Assembly (NCBI GenBank): GCA_013003285.1
Contig: JABDJY010000097.1
Coordinates: 1 to 11,413, forward strand
Reading direction: 5' to 3'
DNA: 11,413 nucleotides
Origin: Alphaproteobacteria bacterium
GTDB taxonomy: Bacteria; Pseudomonadota; Alphaproteobacteria; UBA6615
Shown here: positions 1 through 6,496 of the stretch, one piece after another
How the letters are laid out: each line of letters starts with the position of its first letter
How positions within the stretch are numbered: position 1 is the first letter of the stretch
Position numbers and translations under genes: made by a program
The notes under the pieces: model-generated
What the model was told of the DNA's origin: nothing
Database searches by the model: none
The model's input: the letters and a program-made list of their open reading frames with translations, nothing else

Positions 1-313
1 CCCGGGCTGCGCGCAGGGCGTCCTGCATCAATGTCCCACGCCCCGGGCCGAGTTCGATCAGGTTGAAGGGGGCGGGGCTCCCCATGAGCCGCCACACTTC
101 GGCACACCATAATCCGACAAGTTCGCCGAACATCTGGCTGATCTCCGGCGCGGTGGTGAAGTCGCCGGCAACCCCGAACGGGTCATTGCCCATATAATAG
201 CCGAATACCGGGTGTCCCAGCGCCGCGCCCATATAGTCGGCCACGCTGATCGGACCCTCGGCCGCAATGCGCCGGGCCAATATAGCGGTGAGGCCGTTTG
301 TATTTTGGGGCAC
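1..313 (-). CDS. Class I SAM-dependent methyltransferase, COG1565 / NDUFAF7 (MidA)-like, 5' part only
   Basis: The visible 104 codons are the N-terminal part; the rest runs off the left edge of the window. The reading frame shows family hallmarks: an N-terminal helix with RRIAAEGPIS (residues 15-24), then DYM, FGYYMGNDPFG (37-47), GDFTTAPEISQMFGE (50-64), and the SAM-binding glycine-rich motif ELGPGRG (87-93). The family comprises putative protein-arginine methyltransferases; mitochondrial NDUFAF7 modifies a complex I subunit, but the bacterial substrate is not established. The start is taken as GTG at 313 because no ATG lies upstream in frame; TTG at 280 is the other option, and neither has a clear ribosome binding site. 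It begins 23 bases after the lgt stop, so it is probably translated from the same mRNA. In many alphaproteobacteria this gene follows lgt (recalled from known genomes). Confidence 0.88.
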   Translation of the reverse strand, partial: MPQNTNGLTAILARRIAAEGPISVADYMGAALGHPVFGYYMGNDPFGVAGDFTTAPEISQMFGELVGLWCAEVWRLMGSPAPFNLIELGPGRGTLMQDALRAAR

Positions 314-336
314 CGGAACGAGTTCGATTTCGGCGC

Positions 337-1158
337 TTACTCGCCGGCGGGGGTGGGCGAGGGCCGCTGGTTTAGCGGCTCGTTGGAGGTCGCGCGATAG
401 ATGAAATAGAGGCCGGCGATGAGCAGAGGCGCCGACAGCCATTGACCCAAGGTGGTGCCACTGGCGAGGAAGCCGATTTGCACATCGGGCTCGCGGAACA
501 GCTCGACGATGATGCGCGCCGCGCCATAGCCGATCAGGAAAATGCCCATCAGCAGGCCGGGCCGGGTGCGCGCCTTGGTGAAGCGCATGATGGCGAACAT
601 CACGACGAACAGCACGACGCCTTCCAGGGCCGCCTCATAGAGCTGGCTGGGATGGCGGGGCAGCTCGCCGCCGCCGGGAAACACCACGGCCCAAGGGGCG
701 TCGCTGACCCGGCCATAGAGCTCGCCATTGATGAAGTTCGCCACGCGGCCCAGGAATAAGCCGATCGGCGCGGCACAGGCGACCAGATCACCGAGCGCGA
801 AGATGGGGATCTTCTGCTTGCGCGCGAACAGGATGATGGCGACGACGACGCCGAGCAATCCGCCGTGGAACGACATGCCGCCCTGCCAGACGAAGAAGAT
901 TTCGACCGGGTTCTCGAAATAATAAGGCGCCTGATAGAACGAGACATAGCCGAGCCGCCCGCCGGCGATAACGCCGACAATCGCCCAGCTGAAGAAATCG
1001 CTGAGCTGCGCGCGGGACATGATGTGCAGCGGTTGACGCAAAAACCGGCCGATATACCACCAGCCGCCGAGCAGACCGACGATGAAGGCGAGCGCGTACC
1101 ATCGAATGGCGAGCGGGCCGATGGCGATGGCGATGGGGTCGATGTCAGGAAACGGCAT
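337..1158 (-). CDS. lgt: Prolipoprotein diacylglyceryl transferase Lgt
   Basis: Lgt transfers the diacylglyceryl group from phosphatidylglycerol to the lipobox cysteine of prolipoproteins in the inner membrane, the first step of lipoprotein maturation. The 273-residue protein is about family length and has several hydrophobic segments. Family motifs seen are RWYALAF (19-25), MSFHGGLLG (95-103) with the essential-type His98, the Lgt signature GRVANFINGELYGR (137-150) with Arg138, RHPSQLYEA (168-176), and GYGAARIIVELFREPD (210-225) with Tyr211 and Arg215, matching the E. coli Tyr235/Arg239 region. The start is ATG at 1158, with a weak GAGG about 5 bases upstream. It lies 47 bases downstream of hldD and 23 bases upstream of the methyltransferase, consistent with one transcript. 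It looks intact and functional. Confidence 0.97.
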   Translation of the reverse strand: MPFPDIDPIAIAIGPLAIRWYALAFIVGLLGGWWYIGRFLRQPLHIMSRAQLSDFFSWAIVGVIAGGRLGYVSFYQAPYYFENPVEIFFVWQGGMSFHGGLLGVVVAIILFARKQKIPIFALGDLVACAAPIGLFLGRVANFINGELYGRVSDAPWAVVFPGGGELPRHPSQLYEAALEGVVLFVVMFAIMRFTKARTRPGLLMGIFLIGYGAARIIVELFREPDVQIGFLASGTTLGQWLSAPLLIAGLYFIYRATSNEPLNQRPSPTPAGE

Positions 1159-1205
1159 GGGGCCTCGTGGCGTCTAGCGCCGCAGAAACGAATTCAGAAC
1201 CGATT

Positions 1206-2192
1206 TTATCGGTAGGGATCGTCGGTAGCCAAAAAGTCCTGAACATAGGAACGGACACCATCTTCGAGCGATGTGAAAGGCGTATCGTAGCCAGCCGCGC
1301 GCAAACGGTCTATTCGCGCTTGCGTGAAGTACTGGTACTGGTCGCTCACATTATCCGGCATATCGAAATACTCGATGCTCGGTTCAACCCCCTGGGCGCT
1401 GAATATGGCCTTTGCCATATCCTCGAAAGACCGCGCTTGGCCGGTGCCGACGTTAAAAAGACCGGAAATACCGTAATTATCGTACAGCCACAGCATGATA
1501 CTTACGCAATCGTCCACATGGACGAAGTCGCGCATTTGCCCGCCATCGGCATAATCGGGGTGTTGCGACTTGAACAGCCGGGCCTGACCGGTTTCTTTGA
1601 TCTGCTGCCAGAACTGCGGCACCACGCTGCGCTGGCCGCCCTTATGATACTCGTTCGGGCCATAGACGTTGAAAAACCGCAGGCCGGCCCATTGGCCCGG
1701 CAGGCGGGTCATACGATCGGCAAAGCGCGCCACCTTGCGGTCGAACAGCACCTTCGACCAGCCATAGGGATTGAGCGGGCGCAGTTTGCTCATGGCGTCC
1801 AACGAGCATTCGTCGTCGAAGCCGGCGGCACCATCGCCATAAACCGCCGCCGAGGAGGCATAGATCAGCCGCACATCACGGCGCACGCAGACCTCCCACA
1901 GCTCCTGGCTGAGCTTAAAATTATTGGCGATGATGTGATCGACATCGGTCTCGACGGTCGACGAGACGGCGCCCAGATGGAAGACCATGTGCACCGAGGC
2001 GATGTTCGAGACCAGCCATTTCAGCAGATCATCGGGCGTGATCAGCTCGGTGATTTCACGCTTGGCGATGTTGCGCCATTTGTCTGCGTTTCCCAGAAAG
2101 TCGCAGACGACGATCTCCTCGCCGCCGCGCTCTTCCAGCGCCGCCACTAAATTGGACCCGATAAAGCCGGCGCCGCCGGTTACGACGATCAT
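1206..2192 (-). CDS. hldD: ADP-L-glycero-D-manno-heptose 6-epimerase HldD
   Basis: HldD (RfaD) converts ADP-D-glycero-D-manno-heptose to ADP-L-glycero-D-manno-heptose, the donor for the LPS inner core; it is a cytoplasmic extended-SDR enzyme. The 328-residue frame opens with the nucleotide-binding motif VTGGAGFIGSN (4-14), has the catalytic Tyr-x3-Lys in NPYGWSK (141-147, Tyr143 and Lys147), and carries the HldD-typical stretches FFNVYGPNEYHKG (173-185) and RDFVHVDDC (221-229), which set it apart from other sugar epimerases. The start is ATG at 2192, preceded by AGGACGAGG about 5 bases away. The frame stays open upstream to about 2717, but that part runs antisense through ubiK and lacks family similarity, so it is excluded. 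It is probably the first gene of an hldD-lgt-methyltransferase operon. The usual partner hldE is not in this window. Confidence 0.93.
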   Translation of the reverse strand: MIVVTGGAGFIGSNLVAALEERGGEEIVVCDFLGNADKWRNIAKREITELITPDDLLKWLVSNIASVHMVFHLGAVSSTVETDVDHIIANNFKLSQELWEVCVRRDVRLIYASSAAVYGDGAAGFDDECSLDAMSKLRPLNPYGWSKVLFDRKVARFADRMTRLPGQWAGLRFFNVYGPNEYHKGGQRSVVPQFWQQIKETGQARLFKSQHPDYADGGQMRDFVHVDDCVSIMLWLYDNYGISGLFNVGTGQARSFEDMAKAIFSAQGVEPSIEYFDMPDNVSDQYQYFTQARIDRLRAAGYDTPFTSLEDGVRSYVQDFLATDDPYR

Positions 2193-2220
2193 ATGCAGCC
2201 TCGTCCTGAACGTTAGGACT

Positions 2221-2250
2221 CTTATACCCACACGCCCCGCGGCCCTGCAA
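2221..2250 (-). promoter_or_regulatory. Possible promoter of the hldD-lgt operon
   Basis: On the minus strand, TTGCAG (2250-2245) and TATAAG (2226-2221) are separated by 18 bases, resembling sigma-70 -35 and -10 boxes. Transcription would start about 20 bases before the hldD ATG. A short imperfect inverted repeat, GTCCT (2203-2207) and AGGAC (2215-2219), lies just downstream. This rests on consensus match by eye only. Confidence 0.35.
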
Positions 2251-2267
2251 TGCGCGCAAACGCCGCC

Positions 2268-2297
2268 TTGCGGCAATACCGGCCGACACCATATGGT
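2268..2297 (+). promoter_or_regulatory. Weak candidate promoter of ubiK
   Basis: TTGCGG (2268-2273) and TATGGT (2292-2297), spaced by 18 bases, could be -35 and -10 elements in the 127-base region between divergent hldD and ubiK. The -10 match is poor, and the leader would be only about 15 bases. Consensus match by eye only. Confidence 0.22.
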
Positions 2298-2319
2298 TAG
2301 GCAATTAAGGAGTGAGATC

Positions 2320-2577
2320 ATGCAAACACGTAATCGATTGCTCGACGATATCGCGCGGGTCGCCAATGGCGCCGCCGGGGTGGCCACCGGCATGCGCGAC
2401 GAGGTCGAAACCCTGGTGCAGCAGCAGGTCGACCGGGTGTTGTCCCGGCTGAATTTGGTGAGCCGCGAGGAATTTGAGGCGGTCAAGGCCATGGCCGCGA
2501 AAGCGCGCAGTGAACAAGAGGCGCTGGAAAAGCGCTTGAACGATCTGGAAAACCGGCCGCGCGAAAATAACGAATAG
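2320..2577 (+). CDS. ubiK: UbiK-family ubiquinone biosynthesis accessory factor (BMFP domain)
   Basis: This small 85-residue protein matches the UbiK/YqiC (BMFP, membrane-fusogenic) family: an N-terminal amphipathic region (residues 3-44), then VSREEFEAV (47-55) and a highly charged heptad-like helix (about 49-79) expected to form the C-terminal coiled coil. In E. coli, UbiK helps UbiJ and the Ubi enzymes make ubiquinone under aerobic conditions and can bind membranes. The ATG at 2320 has a strong ribosome binding site, AAGGAG at 2307-2312, 7 bases away. It is divergent from hldD-lgt; in many alphaproteobacteria a gene of this type sits divergent from lgt. An upstream in-frame extension (from 1987) runs antisense through hldD and is rejected. 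The exact role outside gammaproteobacteria is less certain. Confidence 0.85.
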   Translation: MQTRNRLLDDIARVANGAAGVATGMRDEVETLVQQQVDRVLSRLNLVSREEFEAVKAMAAKARSEQEALEKRLNDLENRPRENNE

Positions 2578-2615
2578 ATGCGGCGCGGCAATCTGGCTCC
2601 GACCGGCGTTTCATA

Positions 2616-2635
2616 ACTATTGGCCACTATTGGCC
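2616..2635. repeat. 10-bp tandem direct repeat
   Basis: ACTATTGGCC occurs twice head to tail (2616-2625 and 2626-2635), just after the ubiK stop codon. It also generates a GGCC-N6-GGCC arrangement. It may be a chance duplication or a replication-slippage product; no function is apparent. Confidence 0.7.
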
Positions 2636-2646
2636 GAGGTCCGAGC

Positions 2647-2683
2647 CGCCAATCGCGCAAATGTTCCCGGCGGCCGATTGGCG
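2647..2683. repeat. 9-bp inverted repeat downstream of ubiK, possible weak terminator
   Basis: CGCCAATCG (2647-2655) and CGATTGGCG (2675-2683) are perfect inverted complements with a 19-base loop, followed by CGTTTAAG, which holds only three T residues. It could end the ubiK transcript but lacks the U-run of a standard intrinsic terminator. Confidence 0.4.
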
Positions 2684-2795
2684 CGTTTAAGTAGATGGAA
2701 CTAGCGCGCGAGCTCACCCCGCCGCACGGCCGCTGTTTCGATTAGACCGATGCGATGCGCGCAACGCGGCCATCCAAAAAATATTCGTGACTCCC

Positions 2796-2827
2796 CACCA
2801 TATCGTGACTAGCATCACGATATGGTG
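2796..2827. promoter_or_regulatory. Perfect 13-bp inverted repeat upstream of the ABC importer operon (candidate operator)
   Basis: CACCATATCGTGA (2796-2808) and TCACGATATGGTG (2815-2827) are exact inverted complements around the 6-base spacer CTAGCA. The inner element TCGTGACT (2803-2810) also occurs as a direct copy at 2785-2792, 18 bases upstream, giving a possible third half-site. The repeat lies about 95 bases before the importer start, where an operator is expected. No U-run follows, so a terminator is unlikely. No regulator gene is present in the window, so the binding protein is unknown. Confidence 0.6.
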
Positions 2828-2920
2828 ATCGATGTTGCACATCTTTCGCCACAGAGAATGGCTCGAAAAGTAGCCCAGAAACCCATTAAAGGAATGTAAT
2901 ATAACGAAGAAAGGGGAGGC

Positions 2921-4393
2921 ATGATGAAAAAGCATCTCGTTACAACGTCGATGATCGCGCTGGCCGGCGCGCTCAGTTTTGGCCTAATCAGCACATCACC
3001 TGTGCTGGCGCAGACGGACCCGGTTGCGCAACGCGCGATCGATGGCGCCAAGGCCTACGTCAAAGCGAAGGGATTGGAAAATCCGCAGCTCGACATGTTG
3101 CTTAACTCGCTCTACCGCAACTCGCTGCCCGATTTCGCGGCAGAGTGGAAAGAGCTAACCGGCATCGAGATTGTCAGTGAGCCGCTCGGCTACACCGACA
3201 TTCCCAGCAAAATCATGGGCGAGGCGGTGGCCAAGACGGGCGCCTTCGACCTCTTCAACGACTTCCCGTACACCCAGCCCGATGCCGCGGGTGCGGGCGT
3301 ATTACAGCCGCTTGACGAATACGCGGCCAAATACAAGCCGGACTTTTCGGGCATCCCCGGAGCGTTTGTCGCCCAGCAATATTACAACGGCAAGCAATAC
3401 AGCTTCGTTCTCGATGGCGACCACATCATGCTGGTTTTGCGCAAGGACATCGTCGAGAACCCTCTGGCGCAGGCCGAATTCAAGGCCGCGACCGGCAAGG
3501 ATCTAGGCTGCCCGGCAACCATGGCCGACTGGGAAGAGCAAGCGAAATTCTTCCACACCAAGGCCGGCGAAACCCGCTGGGGAATCACCTTCGAGCAACC
3601 GTTGTATGGCGCCATGGGCTACCGGTCGGTCAACTTCTCGCACCGGCACTTTCCAGCCTATTTCGGGGGACTTCTGTTCGATAAGGACATGAACCCGAAA
3701 ATCAACAGCCCCCAGGGCATCAAGGCGATCAAAGACCTCGCCTCGATCGTCAAATATATGCCCGAGGACGTCCAGGGTTGGGGCACGCCGCAGATCTATC
3801 CGTTCTGGGGTAGTGGTCAGGCCTACTCGGTGATGTCGTTCCCGTCGATCTTCGGCTATGGCAACGCCAACCCGAAAAGCACCGTTAAGGGCAAGCAGTT
3901 GCCCTGTGTGATACCGGCGACCGACGCCGGTGGAAAAATGGTGCGCCGTGCGGCGGAAGCGGCGGGCACGAGTTATATGGTCAACGCCTATAGCGACCAT
4001 CCTGAACTCGCTTATCTGTTTATCCAGTGGCTGACCAGCCCGTCGGTTGGCAACCGGGCGATTGCCCACCCCAAGGGCTTTTGGGACCCGTTCCGCAAAC
4101 AGAATTTGGGCGTTGAAGGCATCGCCAACAAGTTTTCCAACGAATTTTTGGAAAAGACGATGGAGAACGCCGAGTTCACCACGTCGCTTTTGTATATCGA
4201 GGGCCATTACGAGTACATGAAGATCCTCGATAACAACCTCGCCGACGTCATGAACGGCAACATTACCGCTGAGAAAGCGGCGGCGAATGTCGAGAAGGGA
4301 TGGAACAACGTTACCGAAGATGTCGGGCGCGACGCGCAGATCGATGTGTGGCGTAAGGGCGTGGAAGCCGGGCTTTACGTCGATAAGTTCTAG
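2921..4393 (+). CDS. Periplasmic solute-binding protein of a CUT1-type ABC importer
   Basis: This 490-residue protein begins with a clear Sec signal peptide: Lys3-Lys4, a hydrophobic core (about 6-24), and probable cleavage after Val-Leu-Ala30. There is no lipobox Cys, so it should be soluble in the periplasm. The mature part looks like an extracellular solute-binding protein family 1 (COG1653-like) member: an N-terminal lobe with FDLFNDFPYTQPDAAGAG (109-126), LQPLDEYAAKY (128-138), and a C-terminal lobe with AYLFIQWLTSP-type helices. It is longer than typical sugar binders (about 400-430). Cys197 and Cys329 could form a disulfide. A very purine-rich ribosome binding site (AAGGGGAGG, 2911-2919) precedes tandem ATGs at 2921 and 2924; the second has the better spacing. 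Downstream permease and ATPase genes show it belongs to an importer. The ligand cannot be read from sequence; a sugar, polyol or related carbohydrate is most likely. Confidence 0.9.
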   Translation: MMKKHLVTTSMIALAGALSFGLISTSPVLAQTDPVAQRAIDGAKAYVKAKGLENPQLDMLLNSLYRNSLPDFAAEWKELTGIEIVSEPLGYTDIPSKIMGEAVAKTGAFDLFNDFPYTQPDAAGAGVLQPLDEYAAKYKPDFSGIPGAFVAQQYYNGKQYSFVLDGDHIMLVLRKDIVENPLAQAEFKAATGKDLGCPATMADWEEQAKFFHTKAGETRWGITFEQPLYGAMGYRSVNFSHRHFPAYFGGLLFDKDMNPKINSPQGIKAIKDLASIVKYMPEDVQGWGTPQIYPFWGSGQAYSVMSFPSIFGYGNANPKSTVKGKQLPCVIPATDAGGKMVRRAAEAAGTSYMVNAYSDHPELAYLFIQWLTSPSVGNRAIAHPKGFWDPFRKQNLGVEGIANKFSNEFLEKTMENAEFTTSLLYIEGHYEYMKILDNNLADVMNGNITAEKAAANVEKGWNNVTEDVGRDAQIDVWRKGVEAGLYVDKF

Positions 4394-4395
4394 GC

Positions 4396-4466
4396 TGTTT
4401 CGAAATTGGCCGGCGCCGGCGCGAACGTGACGCTCGTCACGCCGCCCCGGCGCCGGTTGTTTCGAA
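4396..4466 (+). promoter_or_regulatory. Large GC-rich hairpin between the binding-protein and permease genes, flanked by a 9-bp direct repeat
   Basis: Two copies of the self-complementary 10-mer CCGGCGCCGG (4410-4419 and 4447-4456) can pair as the base of a stem. Inside it, 4421-4423 pairs with 4443-4445, and CGTGAC (4426-4431) pairs with GTCACG (4436-4441), leaving a 4-base loop. The whole structure is bracketed by TGTTTCGAA at 4396-4404 and 4458-4466. The T-rich TTGTTT after the stem could allow partial termination. By analogy with intergenic hairpins after malE-type genes, it probably protects the upstream mRNA or attenuates readthrough, giving more binding protein than permease (inference). 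Confidence 0.55.
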
Positions 4467-4514
4467 TTCACAAATACTCGTTTCCCCGATGGTCCCGACG
4501 ATGCGGATTACCAA

Positions 4515-5501
4515 ATGGCCGACGTAACTCTTAAAGCCGCTGCCGAACCAGCCGTTACGAAAGGGGCGCTCTCGCGTTTTGGCGCCTGGCTTTCTCAGGA
4601 GCGGGTGTTTCGCTGGATTCCGTTCGTCTTGGTCGAAGGAACGTTCATCCTCGTCATCATTATTCCGTTCTTATTGACGATCTACATCAGCTTCCTGCGC
4701 TGGCGGGCCAACCGACCGTTCGAGCAGGCCCAATTGTCGGGTTTCCGCAACTACGAGCAGGTTCTGACCGACGCCGGTTTTTGGGCCTCGTTGGGGCGCA
4801 CATTCTATTTTGCCGGAACGGCGGTTATCTTCGAACTGGTGATCGGCTTTTTCCTGGCCATGTTGGTGCATCGCGTTGTCCGTGGCCGGCGCATTTACAT
4901 CACCTTGTTCCTCATACCGATGATGGTTGTGCCGGTTGTCGCGGGCTACAATTTTTCGATGATCTATCTCGATAGCGGCCCCCTGAACCAGCTGCTGTCG
5001 CCGTTTACGAATATGCTGGGTATCAATCCACGCATCCGCTGGCTGTCCGATCCAACGGCGGCACAGCTGGCCATCATTATCGCCGATATCTGGCAATGGA
5101 CGTCGCTTACATTCCTGATTTTCCTATCGGGGTTTTCGTCATTGCCGCCGCAGCTGATAAACGCCGCGCGCGTGCTGGGCGCCAACAAACGGCAAATCTT
5201 TTTCTGGATTGAGCTGCCCCTGCTCAAACCCGCGATTGTCATCGCCGTGGTCATCCGCTCGATGGAAGCCTTAAAGCTTTTCGACCCTGTCGTCCTGCTG
5301 ACCTTCGGAGGACCTGGAACGTCGACCCAGACCATCGCTTACTATCTGTGGGAACAGGTTTGGCAGTTCAACAAATATAGTTTCGGCGCGGCGGCATCGA
5401 TCCTGTTGCTGATCTTGTTCTCGGTCCTGATCTTTGTCGGCATTTGGCTCCTGATCCGCCAACGCAACCAATTTGAACAGCAGCAGGAGACGGCGACGTG
5501 A
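4515..5501 (+). CDS. ABC importer inner-membrane permease, MalF-type (first subunit)
   Basis: This 328-residue integral membrane protein has about six hydrophobic segments (roughly 36-60, 95-119, 127-151, 184-206, 236-258, 291-315), the usual layout of a CUT1 permease. The cytoplasmic EAA-type loop that docks on the ATPase is at about 214-239: NAARVLGANKRQIF followed by ELPLLKP. The first Glu of the EAA motif is replaced by Asn, which is common in the MalF branch. The downstream segment TFGGPGTSTQT (263-273) is also typical of MalF/UgpA-like permeases. The ATG at 4515 has no obvious ribosome binding site, in contrast to the strong one on the binding-protein gene, so lower expression is likely. 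Its stop overlaps the start of the second permease by 4 bases, indicating translational coupling. Confidence 0.93.
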   Translation: MADVTLKAAAEPAVTKGALSRFGAWLSQERVFRWIPFVLVEGTFILVIIIPFLLTIYISFLRWRANRPFEQAQLSGFRNYEQVLTDAGFWASLGRTFYFAGTAVIFELVIGFFLAMLVHRVVRGRRIYITLFLIPMMVVPVVAGYNFSMIYLDSGPLNQLLSPFTNMLGINPRIRWLSDPTAAQLAIIIADIWQWTSLTFLIFLSGFSSLPPQLINAARVLGANKRQIFFWIELPLLKPAIVIAVVIRSMEALKLFDPVVLLTFGGPGTSTQTIAYYLWEQVWQFNKYSFGAAASILLLILFSVLIFVGIWLLIRQRNQFEQQQETAT

Positions 5502-6460
5502 GTAACGCTCATTCCAAAACTCAAGCTGCGACGCCCGCTGGGCAGAAGGACCGGCGCCGGGACCATATGCCCTTGGTTCGTCACGCGATCCTGATCGGCT
5601 GGGCCTTGATCATCATGTTCCCGATTTTCTGGATGCTGCAGACATCGTTTAAGGATTCGGGCGAATGGGTAACGTGGCCGCCAAACTGGCTGCCGCAAGA
5701 CCCGACGCTAAAGAACTATCAGCAAATATTCACCTTCGACGTGTCGGGTTCCGGCGTCGCGCGCGAAGCCACCGATCAGCCGTTCAGTATCTGGGGGTCG
5801 TTGCGTGATTCGCTGATCATTTGCACGCTGTCATCGTTGATCGCGCTGTTCATGGGGACGTTCCTGGCGTACTCGATTTCGAGATTCAATGTCGGCGGCA
5901 AAAAGTTTCGCCATATGGTGCTGCTCGTTCGCATGATTCCGCCGATCGTGATCGCGATCCCGCTGCTCATGTACTATGCGGTGCTGATTCCGTTTGCGAC
6001 GGAAGCGGTCTTCGGCGCGCGCATAAGTCTGTTTGATACGCGCATCGGTATGAGCATTCTGTACCTGACCGTTACGCTACCCTTCGTAATTTGGATGATG
6101 CTCAGTTTTGTCGACGAGGTGCCTTACACGCTCGAGCATGCCGCACGGATAATGGGGGCGGGGCGCATGTACACCCTACGCAAAGTCGTTCTGCCGCTGG
6201 TGGCGTCGGGCATGGTGGTGACGTTCTTGTTCGTGTTCATCTTGAACTGGGCGGAGTTCCTGCTCGCGCTTACCCTGACGCATCCGGACGTATCGACGCT
6301 GCCGGTCTTGCTCAACAAATTCCAAAGCGCGTCGGAAGGCCGTCTTTATGGCCCCCAGGCGGCGATCGGCACCGTGATTACGATACCGGTCGTGATCCTT
6401 GGCATCGCCATCCAAAAGCATCTGGTCAAAGGTTTTAGCTTCGGCATGCTGCGCCGCTAA
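5498..6460 (+). CDS. ABC importer inner-membrane permease, MalG-type (second subunit)
   Basis: This 320-residue membrane protein should pair with the preceding permease to form the translocation channel. Hydrophobic segments lie at about 28-50, 103-127, 140-164, 185-206, 235-259 and 288-307. The EAA loop is HAARIMGAGRMYTLRKVVLPL-like at about 214-234, with the conserved Gly at 220. The C-terminus QKHLVKGFSFGMLR (306-319) is the typical MalG-branch ending. The start is GTG at 5498, overlapping the previous stop (GTGA), with AGGAGA at 5485-5490 at a good distance of 7 bases. A poly-charged Arg19-Arg20-Arg21 stretch precedes the first membrane helix, consistent with a cytoplasmic N-terminus. An internal ATG at 5567 is possible but has no better signal. 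Confidence 0.94.
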   Translation: MSNAHSKTQAATPAGQKDRRRDHMPLVRHAILIGWALIIMFPIFWMLQTSFKDSGEWVTWPPNWLPQDPTLKNYQQIFTFDVSGSGVAREATDQPFSIWGSLRDSLIICTLSSLIALFMGTFLAYSISRFNVGGKKFRHMVLLVRMIPPIVIAIPLLMYYAVLIPFATEAVFGARISLFDTRIGMSILYLTVTLPFVIWMMLSFVDEVPYTLEHAARIMGAGRMYTLRKVVLPLVASGMVVTFLFVFILNWAEFLLALTLTHPDVSTLPVLLNKFQSASEGRLYGPQAAIGTVITIPVVILGIAIQKHLVKGFSFGMLRR

Positions 6461-6496
6461 AGGGCACAGCACAGCATATTGGGGAGAGTAGGTTAC

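Larger units (their letters stand above)
2578..2920. other. Gene-free leader between ubiK and the ABC importer operon
   Basis: I see no credible coding sequence in these 343 bases. They hold a 10-bp tandem repeat (2616-2635), a 9-bp inverted repeat with a 19-base loop (2647-2683) and a perfect 13-bp inverted repeat (2796-2827). The last 60 bases are AT-rich, with TAATAT at 2897-2902 as a possible -10 element but no recognisable -35. The stretch ends in the purine-rich ribosome binding site at 2911-2919. The promoter of the importer operon should lie here, but I cannot place it with confidence. Confidence 0.6.

Noticed and set aside
1120..1137. Short GATGGC tandem repeat in the start of lgt
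   Set aside because: It encodes the normal Ile-Ala-Ile-Ala-Ile stretch of the first membrane segment; three short units are not a notable repeat.
1167..2150. Long open frame (327 codons) on the plus strand
   Set aside because: It lies fully antisense to hldD, whose protein has clear family motifs. The plus-strand product has no recognisable domain and reflects GC-rich codon bias.
2193..2717. 5' extension of the hldD frame by 175 codons
   Set aside because: It crosses ubiK on the other strand. HldD similarity begins at the ATG at 2192, which has a good ribosome binding site.
2796..2827. Reading the 13-bp inverted repeat as an intrinsic terminator of ubiK
   Set aside because: It lies more than 200 bases after the ubiK stop, its stem is only moderately GC-rich, and no T-run follows.
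2824..2838. Sigma-54-like promoter (GG ... GC) overlapping the inverted repeat
   Set aside because: The spacing between GG (2824-2825) and GC (2837-2838) is 11 bases rather than 10, and the flanking consensus is poor.
4396..4466. Insertion sequence or transposon remnant because of the flanking direct repeats
   Set aside because: Only 71 bases, with no transposase and no longer terminal repeats; a hairpin element is the simpler reading, although a MITE-like origin stays open.
3503..4471. Long open frame (322 codons) on the minus strand
   Set aside because: Antisense shadow of the solute-binding-protein gene; no start signal and no recognisable domain.
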